64,000 nucleotides of DNA from positions 50,195 to 114,194 of the forward strand of contig DDYF01000027.1 of the NCBI GenBank assembly GCA_002347645.1, given 5' to 3'. Source of the DNA: Thermoleophilia bacterium UBA2241. GTDB lineage: Bacteria > Actinomycetota > Thermoleophilia > UBA2241. The notes under the pieces are model-generated. The model saw only the letters and a list, made by a program, of their open reading frames with translations. It searched no databases and was not told the DNA's origin. Positions 8,287 to 17,665 of this stretch are shown piece by piece; within the stretch, counting starts at the first letter, position 1, and each line of letters starts with the position of its first letter. The translations under genes were made by a program, and so were the position numbers.

Positions 8287-9263
8287 CGCCGGTCCTCCTC
8301 GTCGCCGGCGCGGCCTTCGTCGCCCGGCGCAGTGGCGCCGCGGCGCTTGCGGGCGCGCGGGTGCGTCTCGAGGAACACCTCTCTGAGGTGCTCGACCGTG
8401 ACGTGCGTGTAGAGCTGCGTCGTGGCGACGTTCGCGTGCCCCAGCATCTCCTGGACCGAACGCAGGTCGGCGCCGCCCGCCAGCAGGTGCGTCGCGAACG
8501 AGTGCCTGAACGTGTGCGTGCTGGCGCGGCCCTCCAGTCCCGCCTTGCGCAGGTAGCGGCGCAGGAGGTAGTCGAGACCCTGGCGCGTCAGCGGCGTCCC
8601 GCGGGCGCTGAGGAACAGCTCCGGACGGCGACGGCCGCGCCGCAGGGCCCTGCGGCCGTCGCGGAGATACCGCGCGAGCGCCGCGGCCGCCGCGCCGCCC
8701 ATCGGGACGATGCGCTCCTTGTCGCCCTTGCCGACACAGCGCACCAGCCCCGCCTCCAGGTCGACATCCCCGTCGCGCAGGCCGAGCAGTTCGGAGGCAC
8801 GGAGCCCGCACCCATAGAGCAACTCGAACATCGCGAGGTCGCGCTCCCCGAGCGGCCCCGTCGGCGCGACGCGCCCCAGGAGCGCCAGTACCTCCTCGAC
8901 GGAAAGCACCCGCGGGAGGTCCTGCCCGCGCTTCGGCGTGCGCAGCTTGGCCGTCGGGTCGACCGTGACGAGCTCTTCGCGCAGCAGGTAGCCATACAGG
9001 CCGCGCAGGCTCGCCACGCGCCGGGCGACGCTGGCTGTGGCGCCGACGCCGCCTGATCCCGCGAAGTACTCGTCCACATCCTCTTCTGTGGCCGAGAGCA
9101 CGCCGGCGCCTGTCTTGGCGAGGAACCCCGCGTAGCGCGCCAGGTCACGCCCGTACGACGTGACGGTGTTCGTGCTCAGCCCTCGTTCGAAGCGCAGGTG
9201 GTCGAGGTACTCGGCGACGACCGGGTCGGTGTCCACGGCGACGGACGGGCGGCGCGCCGTCAC
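8283..9263 (-). CDS. xerD: Tyrosine recombinase XerC/XerD-like
   Basis: A 326-aa site-specific recombinase. It has an N-terminal SAM-like core-binding domain (about residues 12-105) and a C-terminal catalytic domain with the RHRHY set visible: Arg in CGLRASELL, HTFRHSFATH, LGHANVATTQ and the nucleophile Tyr in LYTHV. It is slightly longer than usual because of a basic/acidic C-terminal tail. It lies inside the nucleoside operon between the M20 peptidase and deoB, with ATGA overlaps on both sides. This is the normal chromosomal position in many Gram-positives, so it is more likely the dimer-resolution recombinase than a mobile-element integrase. Confidence 0.93.
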   Translation of the reverse strand: MTARRPSVAVDTDPVVAEYLDHLRFERGLSTNTVTSYGRDLARYAGFLAKTGAGVLSATEEDVDEYFAGSGGVGATASVARRVASLRGLYGYLLREELVTVDPTAKLRTPKRGQDLPRVLSVEEVLALLGRVAPTGPLGERDLAMFELLYGCGLRASELLGLRDGDVDLEAGLVRCVGKGDKERIVPMGGAAAAALARYLRDGRRALRRGRRRPELFLSARGTPLTRQGLDYLLRRYLRKAGLEGRASTHTFRHSFATHLLAGGADLRSVQEMLGHANVATTQLYTHVTVEHLREVFLETHPRARKRRGATAPGDEGRAGDEEDRR

Positions 9264-10381
9264 GAAGCCGCGCCCGCGACGCGGACCAGGGCGTGGGCGA
9301 GCTCGTAGACCTGGACGAGCCGGGCGAGGCCTATGGACTCCTCTGTCGAGTGGACGTTCTCGAACCCGACGCCGAGGTTCACGGCCGGCAGCCCGCGCAG
9401 GTTGAACACGTTCGTGTCGGCGCCGCCGCCGGTGCCGATGTAGGCGGGCTCGACGCCGATCTCGGCCAGGGCGGCGGCCGCCAGCTTGACCGGGAGGTCG
9501 CCGGCCTCGAGGTCGAAGCCGATGAAGTCCTCGTCGACCGCCACCGTGACGTCGACCCCCATCTCGGCGGCGGCCAAGTTGGCGGCCTCGATCATGCGCT
9601 CGACCTGGGCGGCCAGCTTGCCGCGGTCGCGACTGCGGGCCTCGCCCTCGACCCGGCAGCGCTCGGGCACCACGTTGGTCGCTCGCCCGCCGGCGATGAC
9701 GCCGATGTTCGCCGTGGTCTCGTCGTCGATGCGGCCGAGCGGCATGGCGGCCACGGCCCGGCCCGCCGCGACGACGGCGGAGCGGCCCTTCTCAGGCTCG
9801 ATGCCGGCGTGGGCGGCACGCCCGTGGAAGTCCGCCGTCACCTTGCTGAGCGAAGGAGCGCTCACCACGACTGTGCCCACCGGACCCTCACTGTCGAACA
9901 CGAACACCGCCTGCGCGCCGAGGACACCGACGTCGAACTCCTTGGCGCCGCGCAGGCCGACCTCCTCGGAGGCGGTGACGAGGATCTCGACATCCGCCGG
10001 CGGCGGGTCGGCTGCCAGGTCGCGCGCGAGCGCGAGGAGGGCGGTCACGGCTGCCTTGTCGTCGGCCCCGAGGATCGTGTCGCCGGCGCTGCGCGCGACG
10101 CCCCTCTCGATGTGCACGCGCACCTCGCCGTCGACCGGCACCGTGTCCATGTGCGCGCACAGGGCGATCGGCGTGCCCCGCCCGCGCCCGGCGATGCGCG
10201 CGAGGAGGTTGCCGGCGCCGGCGCCGGTGCGCGGCGCCGAGTCGTCCTCGACGACCTCGAGCCCGTACGCGCGCAGCTCGGCGGTGACGAGGTCGGCGAC
10301 CGCGCCCTCCGCGCCCGACGGCGAGGGCGTTTCGGCCAAGCGCACGAAGAGGGCGGTCAGGTCGTCAAGGCTGGCGGTCAT
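9260..10381 (-). CDS. M20 family metallopeptidase (peptidase T-like)
   Basis: A 373-aa zinc-dependent M20 peptidase of the PepT/YqjE-like group. The first metal/catalytic motif is LCAHMDTVPVDG. It is followed by the bridging Asp in GDTILGADDKAA, the catalytic Glu pair in TASEEVGLRG and the final His in FENVHSTEES. A dimerisation (lid) domain sits between. The ATG at 10381 is chosen because the preceding codons overlap the end of pyrG and the family starts here. Its stop overlaps the xerD start. It probably hydrolyses small peptides in the cytoplasm; the substrate is not known. Confidence 0.88.
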   Translation of the reverse strand: MTASLDDLTALFVRLAETPSPSGAEGAVADLVTAELRAYGLEVVEDDSAPRTGAGAGNLLARIAGRGRGTPIALCAHMDTVPVDGEVRVHIERGVARSAGDTILGADDKAAVTALLALARDLAADPPPADVEILVTASEEVGLRGAKEFDVGVLGAQAVFVFDSEGPVGTVVVSAPSLSKVTADFHGRAAHAGIEPEKGRSAVVAAGRAVAAMPLGRIDDETTANIGVIAGGRATNVVPERCRVEGEARSRDRGKLAAQVERMIEAANLAAAEMGVDVTVAVDEDFIGFDLEAGDLPVKLAAAALAEIGVEPAYIGTGGGADTNVFNLRGLPAVNLGVGFENVHSTEESIGLARLVQVYELAHALVRVAGAAS

Positions 10382-10439
10382 GGCGTTCTCCCGTCCGTCG
10401 CGTGAGACTCGTTGACAGGCGCGACCCCCGAACCCTCGG

Positions 10440-12083
10440 TCAGCGCTCGGCGCAGCTCTCTTCGCGCTCGTCCTCGCGCTCGACGCGAAGACGCGTGGCG
10501 GCACCGACAAAGTCGCGGAAGAGCGGCGCCGGCCGGGTCGGGCGCGACTTGAACTCGGGATGGAACTGCGAGGCCACGAACCACGGGTGGTCGCCCAGCT
10601 CGATGATCTCGACCAGCCTGCCGTCGGCGGTGGTGCCGCTGACCACGAGGCCCGCGGTCTCGAGCTGCGGACGCAGGTCGTTGTTCACCTCGTACCGGTG
10701 GCGGTGGCGCTCGTGCACCTCCTCCGCGGCGTACGCCGCCATGGCCTTCGTCCCGGGGATCACGCGCACCGGCGACGCCCCGAGGCGCATCGTCCCCCCC
10801 ATGTCGGCGACGTTCTTCTGCTCGGGCAGGAGGTCGATCACCGGGAACGGCGTCTCGGGATCGAACTCGCTCGAGTTGGCGTCGGCCATGGCGCAGACAC
10901 TGCGCGCGAACTCGATGACCCCGCACTGCATCCCAAGGCACACGCCGAGGAAAGGGACCTTGCGCTCGCGACAGTACGTGATGGCCTCGATCTTGCCCTC
11001 GATGCCGCGCTGCCCGAAGCCGCCGGGGACGATGACGCCGTCGGCGCAGGCGAGCTTCTCGGCGACGGTGTCCGGCGTGAGGTCCTCGGCGTCGACCCAC
11101 CGCAGGTCGAGCTTGCGGCAGTGGTGGATGGCGGAGTGCTTGAGGGCCTCCCAAACCGAGAGGTAGGCCTCGTGCAGCTGGACGTACTTACCGACGAGGG
11201 CGATGGTGACCTCGCCTTCGCAGGCGTCGATGCGGTCGACCAGCGCCTGCCATTCCTCCAGGTCGGGCTCGTCGGCGCACTCGAGCTGCAACATTCTCAC
11301 GACGAGGTCGTCGAGCCCTTCGCGGTGCATGAGCAGCGGGATGCGGTAGATGTCGTCGGCGTCGCGCGCCGACACGACCGCATCGGGGTCGACGTCGCAG
11401 AACAGGGCGATCTTCTCGCGGATGCCCTGCTCCACCGGTTGCTCCGAGCGGACCACGATGACGTCGGGCTGGATACCGATCTCGCGCAGCTCGGCGACCG
11501 AGTGCTGGGTCGGCTTGGTCTTCGGCTCGCCGACCACCCCGATCACCGGCACCAGGGTGACGTGCACGTACAGGACGTTCTCGCGCCCGATGTCCTTGCG
11601 GAACTGGCGGATGGATTCGAGGAACGGCAAGGATTCGATGTCGCCGACCGTCCCGCCGATCTCGGTGATGAGAACGTCGACGTCGAGGCTCTGCGACAAG
11701 CGGTGGATGCGCGACTTGATCTCGTTCGTGATGTGCGGGATGACCTGGACGGTCCCTCCCAGGTAGTCCCCGCGGCGCTCCTTGGTGATGACGCTGTTGT
11801 AGATGCCGCCCGTCGTCACGTTCGAGTCGCGCTGGACGAACTCGTCGAGGAAGCGTTCGTAGTGGCCCAGATCGAGGTCGGTCTCGGCACCGTCCTCGGT
11901 GACGAAGACCTCTCCGTGCTGGAACGGGCTCATCGTGCCCGGGTCGACGTTGATGTAGGGGTCGAACTTCTGGCTCGCCACCCGCAAGCCGCGCGCCTTG
12001 AGGAGCAGGCCTATGGACGACGCCGTGATGCCCTTGCCGAGGCCGGATACGACGCCGCCCGTCACGAAGATGTGCTTGGCCAT
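10440..12083 (-). CDS. pyrG: CTP synthase
   Basis: A full-length (547 aa) CTP synthase converting UTP to CTP with glutamine. The N-terminal synthetase domain starts MAKHIFVTGGVVSGLGKG with its P-loop. The C-terminal glutamine amidotransferase domain has the catalytic Cys in GVCLGMQC (about residue 380) and the HPEF motif near the end. It is the first gene of the nucleoside operon. The 248-nt leader upstream contains a candidate promoter and a strong hairpin, listed separately. Confidence 0.97.
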   Translation of the reverse strand: MAKHIFVTGGVVSGLGKGITASSIGLLLKARGLRVASQKFDPYINVDPGTMSPFQHGEVFVTEDGAETDLDLGHYERFLDEFVQRDSNVTTGGIYNSVITKERRGDYLGGTVQVIPHITNEIKSRIHRLSQSLDVDVLITEIGGTVGDIESLPFLESIRQFRKDIGRENVLYVHVTLVPVIGVVGEPKTKPTQHSVAELREIGIQPDVIVVRSEQPVEQGIREKIALFCDVDPDAVVSARDADDIYRIPLLMHREGLDDLVVRMLQLECADEPDLEEWQALVDRIDACEGEVTIALVGKYVQLHEAYLSVWEALKHSAIHHCRKLDLRWVDAEDLTPDTVAEKLACADGVIVPGGFGQRGIEGKIEAITYCRERKVPFLGVCLGMQCGVIEFARSVCAMADANSSEFDPETPFPVIDLLPEQKNVADMGGTMRLGASPVRVIPGTKAMAAYAAEEVHERHRHRYEVNNDLRPQLETAGLVVSGTTADGRLVEIIELGDHPWFVASQFHPEFKSRPTRPAPLFRDFVGAATRLRVEREDEREESCAER

Positions 12084-12127
12084 GCCCCTCGTCCCCTCCT
12101 GGTGTCAGTCGCCGCCGCGAGACCGCA

Positions 12128-12158
12128 GGCGCCCGCCGTCGTTCACCGCGCGGGCGCC
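12128..12158 (-). promoter_or_regulatory. Strong hairpin in the pyrG leader
   Basis: A perfect 9-bp GC-only inverted repeat (GGCGCCCGC / GCGGGCGCC) surrounds a 13-nt loop. It lies about 45 nt upstream of the pyrG start codon and downstream of the candidate promoter. No run of T follows on the transcript strand, so it is not a plain intrinsic terminator. It may affect leader folding or be chance in GC-rich DNA. Confidence 0.4.
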
Positions 12159-12294
12159 CACCAGGAGACGCCGGCACGGCACGGTGACGCCGCAGCGGAC
12201 TCGCAAGGGATTTTGCGGGGGCCGGTTCGTGCCCGTAGCTGGATGACGGGCGGGCGCAACAAGACGACCGGCGGGCCCACGGATCACGGCGCAG

Positions 12295-12303
12295 AGTATA
12301 GCA
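12295..12303 (-). promoter_or_regulatory. Candidate extended -10 promoter for pyrG operon
   Basis: TGCTATACT on the minus strand is a TGn-extended -10 box. It would give a pyrG leader of roughly 205 nt. The -35 region is weak. The 12084-12331 gap contains no credible gene; a 60-codon frame in it looks like GC-rich noise. Confidence 0.4.
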
Positions 12304-12331
12304 GAGACAGGGCGGCCAGCAGGCGCGCCAC

Positions 12332-13999
12332 TCAGGTGCGAGCGGCGCGCTCGAGCAGCCCCTGGGCGTGCCGCCTGGCCGCCGCGTCGTCGGGTGCGGC
12401 GCCGAGCATGCGACAGAGCTCGGCGAGGCGCTCCTCCCCCTCGACCTGAGCAACGACGGTCTCGGTGATGCCGGCCTCTGGGTCGGCCCGCTTGACGATG
12501 GCGAATTGACGCGCGGCGTGGGCCGCGACCTGCGGGAGGTGCGTGATGCAGACGATCTGGCGTTGCGCGGCAAGGCGCGCGAGGCGCTCGCCGAGCGCGG
12601 CAGCGGTGACCCCGCCGATGCCGGCGTCGAGCTCGTCGAAGATGAGCGTCTCGACGTCGTCGCCCAAGGTCACCATGCCGCGGATGGCGAGCATCGCCCG
12701 CGAGAGCTCGCCGCCCGAGGCGGTGTCGCGCAGCGGCCGGGGCGGCACACCGAGGTTGGCGCTGAAGTAGAACTCGACGTCGTCGGCCCCGCGCGGACCG
12801 AGGGCGACGAACCGTTCCTCGACCGTCGTCGCCCCGTCGTCGCGCGGCGAAAGGCGCACCTCGAAGCTCGCGTGCGGCATGGCGAGGTCTCTCAGCTCAG
12901 CGGCGACGCGGGCGGCGAACCCCGGGGCGAGGCGACGCCGCGTCTCCCCCAGCCGGGCGGCGGCGACGAGCGCGGTCTCGCGTGCCGCCGCCATCTCGGC
13001 GGCCAGTGCGCTCTCGTCGGCCTCCGACGCCTCGAGCACCGCGAGACGCCGCTGTGCATCCCTCTCATACGCGATGACCTCGTCCGCGGACGCGCCGTAC
13101 TTGCGCATCAGCGACCTGAGCTTGTCGTAGCGCAGCTCGAGCGCATCACGTCGCGACGGGTCGACATCCAGGTCGTCGACGTATGCACGCAGCGCGGCGG
13201 CGAGGTCGTCTGCCTCGGCGGCGAGGGCGTCGAGCCGGACGGCGAGCGGCTCCAGGGCCGCATCGACCCCCGCCGCCTCGCCGACCAGGCGCTGTGCGAC
13301 GCGCAACCCGTCGAGCGCTGCGTGCTCACCCTCCCCGGCGAGCAGCGAGAGCGCCCCACCCGTCCGCTCCAGCAGCTTGCCGGCATGCCGGGCTCGCTCG
13401 CGCTCGCGCGCCAGCCGCTCGTCCTCGCCGGGCTCGACTGCGGCGGCCTGGATCTCATCCGCCTGAAAGCGCAGCATCTCGATCTCGCGCTCGCGCTCCC
13501 TGCCGGCGCCGCGAGATCGTTCGAGCTCCCGGCTGAGGTCGACGGCGCGGCGGTAGGCCGCCGTGTACTCCTCGACGAGCGCCGCGACCTCGCCACCGGC
13601 GAACCCGTCAAGCAGGTCCAGCTGGCGCTCGACCTGCAGGAGGCGCGTGTGCTCGAGCTGCCCGTAGAACGCAAGCCTCTCCCGCAAGGTCTCCTCGACT
13701 GCCGACGCCGAGCTCAGCAACCCGTTCATGAGAGCGCGCGAGCGGCCGCCGCGCGGCAGCTCGCGCGCCACGGCCAAGCTGCCCTCGTTGCTCTCGAAGA
13801 GGGCCTGGACGAGGGCCCGGGGCGCGCCCGGGCGGATGAGGTCTTCCCCGCCTCTCTGCCCCAGCAGCAGCCCGATCGCCTGGGCGAGCAGGGTCTTGCC
13901 GGCCCCGGTCTCGCCGCTGATGACGTTCAGGCCGGGGCAGAGCTCGAGGCGTGCACGGGCGATGAGCACGAGGTCGTCGATGGCGAGCTCGGCGAGCAT
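12332..13999 (-). CDS. recN: DNA repair protein RecN
   Basis: An SMC-like ATPase (555 aa) acting in double-strand-break repair. Walker A SGETGAGKT is at residues 29-36, followed by a long coiled-coil middle. The C-terminal head has the ABC signature ASGGELSRAML and Walker B LIFDELDAGIGG. It is the last gene of the lipoprotein-ubiX-dxs-tlyA-nadK-recN operon, 11 nt after nadK. Confidence 0.95.
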   Translation of the reverse strand: MLAELAIDDLVLIARARLELCPGLNVISGETGAGKTLLAQAIGLLLGQRGGEDLIRPGAPRALVQALFESNEGSLAVARELPRGGRSRALMNGLLSSASAVEETLRERLAFYGQLEHTRLLQVERQLDLLDGFAGGEVAALVEEYTAAYRRAVDLSRELERSRGAGREREREIEMLRFQADEIQAAAVEPGEDERLARERERARHAGKLLERTGGALSLLAGEGEHAALDGLRVAQRLVGEAAGVDAALEPLAVRLDALAAEADDLAAALRAYVDDLDVDPSRRDALELRYDKLRSLMRKYGASADEVIAYERDAQRRLAVLEASEADESALAAEMAAARETALVAAARLGETRRRLAPGFAARVAAELRDLAMPHASFEVRLSPRDDGATTVEERFVALGPRGADDVEFYFSANLGVPPRPLRDTASGGELSRAMLAIRGMVTLGDDVETLIFDELDAGIGGVTAAALGERLARLAAQRQIVCITHLPQVAAHAARQFAIVKRADPEAGITETVVAQVEGEERLAELCRMLGAAPDDAAARRHAQGLLERAART

Positions 14000-14010
14000 A
14001 CGGCCGGCGC

Positions 14011-14877
14011 TCAGCGCCCTTCACGGTTGAAGAGCTTCTCCTCCACGTTCTGGTAGAACGACCCCTCGGCGCGCACCATGAGACGGGCGCGCTGCTCGCC
14101 GGCGGCGATGCGCACGCGCTCGCCGCAGCAGAGCCTTCCCACCGCCTGGCCGTCGGCCACCACTTCGCACTGCTCGGCCCGCGAGACGTTGGCGACGCTG
14201 ATGACGTGGTCGGGACGCAGCACCACCGGCCGAAAGCCCAGGGAGTGCGGGGCGATGAAGTTGAGCAGCATGACGCCGGCGTCCCACTCGACGATCGGAC
14301 CGTCGCAGGAGAGGTTGTAGGCGGTCGAGCCCGTGGGAGTCGACAGGATAAGGCCGTCACACAGCATGCGCCCGACCGTGACGCCCGAAACCTCGTACTC
14401 GAGGTGCAGCACGTGACGCGGTTCGACGCGGCTGAGCACGACGTCGTTCACCGCCGCGAACCTGGTGCCGTTGAGCACGGCGTCGACGGTCAGCAGGTCG
14501 ACGACCCGGTGTTCCCCACGGACCATCGTCCCGAGGCCCTCGAGCCAGCCGTCGTGCGGCAAGCTGGCGAGGAAGCCGACGTTGCCGTAGTTGACGCCCA
14601 GCGTCGGCACGGCGGTCCCCAGGAGCCGACCGAGCGCGCGGAGGATGGTGCCGTCGCCGCCGAACACCACGCAGGCGTCCGCGGCTCTGAGACCGGCGTC
14701 GTCGACGCACCGGTAGCCCAGCGCCTCGGGGTCGTCGTGCTTGGCGGCCTCGTCCACAGGCATGATGAGCTCGACCCCGAGCTCACGGCGCGCGGCACCG
14801 AGCTCAGCCGCCGCGCGCCGGGCGTTCGCGTTCTGCCAACCCGTGAGGACGGCGAGGGTGGCGAGAGGCTCAGCCAT
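14011..14877 (-). CDS. nadK: NAD kinase
   Basis: Phosphorylates NAD to NADP. The 288-aa protein has the GGDGT signature (residues 73-77), the substrate-binding AVNDVVL (usual NE replaced by ND) and the TPTGSTAYNLSCDGP motif. The ATG at 14877 overlaps the tlyA stop by 8 nt and fits family length. The tlyA-nadK-recN order is a classic Gram-positive/actinobacterial arrangement. Confidence 0.95.
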   Translation of the reverse strand: MAEPLATLAVLTGWQNANARRAAAELGAARRELGVELIMPVDEAAKHDDPEALGYRCVDDAGLRAADACVVFGGDGTILRALGRLLGTAVPTLGVNYGNVGFLASLPHDGWLEGLGTMVRGEHRVVDLLTVDAVLNGTRFAAVNDVVLSRVEPRHVLHLEYEVSGVTVGRMLCDGLILSTPTGSTAYNLSCDGPIVEWDAGVMLLNFIAPHSLGFRPVVLRPDHVISVANVSRAEQCEVVADGQAVGRLCCGERVRIAAGEQRARLMVRAEGSFYQNVEEKLFNREGR

Positions 14878-15727
14878 CGGCCGCCTGCGCGCCGGGATGC
14901 TCGGGCGCGCCGCCCCAGGGCGCGGGCGCGCCGACACCGCGGACGGCGCGCGCGGCCACCTCGGCCGGCTCTCGCCGATCCGCCGCCAGCGGCGCGCCGG
15001 CATCGCAGAAGTAGATGAAGTACTCCACGTTCCCCTTTGGTCCCGGGTGCCCCGAGTCGCACGCGTCCAGCACGGCCCCCTGACGCTCGACGAGCCAGGA
15101 GCCGACCCGGACCAGCACCTCCAGATGAACGCCCGGGTCGCGCACGACCCCGCCCTTGCCGACGAGACCGCGCCCGGCCTCGAACTGCGGCTTCACGAGC
15201 ACGAGGCCACGGTAGCCCTCGCGCAGGCATTCTAGCACCGGCCCCAGGGCCACCGTCAGGGAGATGAACGACAGGTCGGCGGTGACGAACGACGGCCGGA
15301 ACGGGAGACGTTCGCACGTGAGCTCGCGCACATTGGTGCGTTCGAGGACGGTCACCTTCGGGTGCTGCCGCAGCCGCCAGTCCAGCTGCCCGTACCCGAC
15401 GTCGACCGCCACGACCCGGGACGCCCCGCCCTCGAGGAGGCGATCGACGAACCCGCCGGTCGAACTGCCCAGGTCGACCACGTCCTCCCCCTCGACGGAA
15501 ACGCCAAGCGTGCGCATCGCATGATGGAGCTTGTCGCCCCCGCGCGAGACGAAGCGTCGGCGCGCCGCCACGACGACCTGGACGCCGGCGGCGACGGGCG
15601 TGCCCGGCTTGTCGACGACGGCATCGCCGACGCGCACCTCACCGGCCAGCACCGCGGCGCGCGCCTGGGCACGGGTCGCGAAGAAGCCGCGATCGACGAG
15701 GACGGCATCGAGGCGGCGGCGCGGCAT
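14870..15727 (-). CDS. tlyA: TlyA-type 16S/23S rRNA 2'-O-methyltransferase
   Basis: A 285-aa protein with an N-terminal S4 RNA-binding domain (about residues 4-62). A FtsJ-like Rossmann methyltransferase follows, with SAM motif DLGSSTGGF at 85-93. TlyA enzymes 2'-O-methylate rRNA cytidines, and their loss gives capreomycin resistance in mycobacteria. The TlyA-specific LVKPQFEAGR stretch is present. The gene starts 13 nt after the dxs stop. Confidence 0.93.
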   Translation of the reverse strand: MPRRRLDAVLVDRGFFATRAQARAAVLAGEVRVGDAVVDKPGTPVAAGVQVVVAARRRFVSRGGDKLHHAMRTLGVSVEGEDVVDLGSSTGGFVDRLLEGGASRVVAVDVGYGQLDWRLRQHPKVTVLERTNVRELTCERLPFRPSFVTADLSFISLTVALGPVLECLREGYRGLVLVKPQFEAGRGLVGKGGVVRDPGVHLEVLVRVGSWLVERQGAVLDACDSGHPGPKGNVEYFIYFCDAGAPLAADRREPAEVAARAVRGVGAPAPWGGAPEHPGAQAADG

Positions 15728-15740
15728 GACCGCATACGGC

Positions 15741-17627
15741 CTATCCGGCGTGCGCCAGGCCGACCCGGCTGCCCGTGACCGCCGCGGCGACCGCCTCCGG
15801 TGTCAGGCCGATGTCGTCGAGCAGCCGTTCCCGGTCGCCGTGCGGCACGAAGGCGTCGGGGATGCCGAAGCGCACGACCTCGACGCCATGGCCCGCGACG
15901 TGCTCGAGGACGGCGCTGCCGAAGCCGCCGGCGAGCGCGTTCTCCTCGATGGTCACCAGCCGCCCGTGCGACTTCGCGAGCTCGTCCAGCAGCGCCGTGT
16001 CGAGCGGCTTGACGAAGCGCGCGTCGACGACCGTGGGGTGCAGGCCCGCGGCGCGCGCTCGCTCTGCGGCCGCCAGAGCGATGCCCACCCCCGTCCCCGC
16101 GCCGATCAGCGCGACGTCGCGGCCCTCCTGCAACACCACGCCGCGACCCACCTCGAGGACCTCGAGCTGTTCGGGCCGATCGAAGGCGGCGGCCAGGCCG
16201 CGCGGGTAGCGGAGGGCCGCCGGCCCGTCCAGCGCGAGCGCCGTGCGCAGCATGTGCTGGAGCTCCACGTGGCTCGACGGCGCCATGATGGTCATGTTGG
16301 GGATGAGGCGGAGGTACGACAGGTCGAACGCGCCGTGGTGCGTGGGTCCGTCGTCGCCGACGAGCCCCGCCCGGTCGACGGCGAAGACGATGGGGAGCTG
16401 CTGAAGGCCCACGTCCTGGACGAGCATGTCGAAGGCGCGTTGCAGGAACGTGGAGTAGATCGCGACGACGGGCCGCCGGCCGCCGAGGGCGAGACCGGCG
16501 GCGAACACCGCCGCATGCTCCTCGGCGATGCCGACGTCGTAGAAGCGGTCCGGGAAGCGTTCCTCGAAGCGGTCGAGCCCGGTCCCTTGTGCCATCGCCG
16601 CGGTGATCGCGACGACGCGCTCGTCCTGCTCGGCCAGCCTCACGAGCGCGTCGCCGAACGCCTCGGTGAACGTCGTGCCGGCGGAGGCACGCTTGCGTTC
16701 GCCGTTGCCGATATGGAAGGGCCCGGTACCGTGGAACTGCTCGGGCCTCGCCTCGGCGGGCTCGTATCCCCTGCCCTTGATCGTGCGCACGTGCACCAGG
16801 ACGGGGCGCGGAGTCTCGATCGCCTGGCGGAGCGCCTCGCGCACCGCCTTGATGTCGTGGCCGTCGATGACACCAAGGTAAGCGAAGCCCATCTCCTCGA
16901 ACAACATGCCGGGGATGATGAGCGCCTTCATCGACTCCTTGACGTCCTTGCCCAGCGCGTAGGCCTTCTCGCCGATGCCCGGTATGCGGGCCACACCGCG
17001 CTCGATGTCCTCGCGCAGCCTGGTCAGCGTCGGGTCGAGGCGCAAGCGGTTGAGGTAGAGTTGGAGAGCGCCGACGTTGGGCCGGATCGACATCTGGTTG
17101 TCGTTGAGGATGACGACCATCGGGGTGCGCATGTGGCCGATGTTGTTGAGGGCCTCGAAGGCCACGCCGCCGGTCAGCGCCCCGTCGCCGATGACGCACA
17201 CGACGGTCCCATCCTGGTGGCCGGCGAGACGCGCCGCCTCGGCGAGCCCGAGGCCGTACCCGATCGAGGTCGACGCGTGCCCGGTACCGATGACGTCGTG
17301 CTCGGACTCGGCGCGGCATGGGAAGCCGGAGATGCCGCCGTATTGGCGGATGCCGGCGAAGCAGTCGCGCCGTCCCGTCAGGATCTTGTGCGCGTAGCAC
17401 TGGTGGCCCACGTCCCAGACGACCTTGTCACGCGGGCTGCGCAGGAGGCTGTGCAGGGCCACCGTGAGCTCGACGGTGCCCAGGCTTGCGGCGAGGTGCC
17501 CGCCGACCTCGCTGACACAGTCGAGGATGAGAGTGCGGATCTCGTCCGCGAGCAGGTTCAGCTCGGGTTCGGAGAACTGGTGCAGGTCGGCGGGGTCCGT
17601 GACCCTGGACAACAAGTCATCGGCCAT
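15741..17627 (-). CDS. dxs: 1-deoxy-D-xylulose-5-phosphate synthase
   Basis: The first enzyme of the MEP isoprenoid pathway, condensing pyruvate and glyceraldehyde-3-phosphate with thiamine diphosphate. The 628-aa protein has the TPP-binding IGDGALTGGVAFEALNN region (GDG at about residue 147), the transketolase pyrimidine domain and a C-terminal domain. The ATG at 17627 is chosen; the longer open frame upstream lies over ubiX. No Shine-Dalgarno is visible before it, but a TGn-extended -10 box lies only 9 nt upstream, suggesting a nearly leaderless internal transcript. Confidence 0.96.
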   Translation of the reverse strand: MADDLLSRVTDPADLHQFSEPELNLLADEIRTLILDCVSEVGGHLAASLGTVELTVALHSLLRSPRDKVVWDVGHQCYAHKILTGRRDCFAGIRQYGGISGFPCRAESEHDVIGTGHASTSIGYGLGLAEAARLAGHQDGTVVCVIGDGALTGGVAFEALNNIGHMRTPMVVILNDNQMSIRPNVGALQLYLNRLRLDPTLTRLREDIERGVARIPGIGEKAYALGKDVKESMKALIIPGMLFEEMGFAYLGVIDGHDIKAVREALRQAIETPRPVLVHVRTIKGRGYEPAEARPEQFHGTGPFHIGNGERKRASAGTTFTEAFGDALVRLAEQDERVVAITAAMAQGTGLDRFEERFPDRFYDVGIAEEHAAVFAAGLALGGRRPVVAIYSTFLQRAFDMLVQDVGLQQLPIVFAVDRAGLVGDDGPTHHGAFDLSYLRLIPNMTIMAPSSHVELQHMLRTALALDGPAALRYPRGLAAAFDRPEQLEVLEVGRGVVLQEGRDVALIGAGTGVGIALAAAERARAAGLHPTVVDARFVKPLDTALLDELAKSHGRLVTIEENALAGGFGSAVLEHVAGHGVEVVRFGIPDAFVPHGDRERLLDDIGLTPEAVAAAVTGSRVGLAHAG

Positions 17628-17636
17628 CGTCGGCCG

Positions 17637-17645
17637 AGTATAGCA
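17637..17645 (-). promoter_or_regulatory. Candidate extended -10 promoter directly before dxs
   Basis: TGCTATACT, the same nonamer as before pyrG, ends 9 nt before the dxs ATG. The predicted start site falls about 3 nt before the ATG, giving a near-leaderless mRNA. The -35 region is poor, as expected for extended -10 promoters. Confidence 0.4.
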
Positions 17646-17665
17646 CTGGGAAATGGGCTTCCGGC

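Noticed and set aside
12105..12287. 60-codon minus-strand frame in the pyrG leader
   Set aside because: Arg/Pro/Gly-rich, no ribosome-binding site, and it overlaps the hairpin. Probably chance.
10560..12449. Long plus-strand open frame opposite pyrG
   Set aside because: Antisense to a certain gene. The translation is Asp/Val/Leu/Arg-rich low complexity typical of the reverse frame of GC-rich coding DNA, with no motif.
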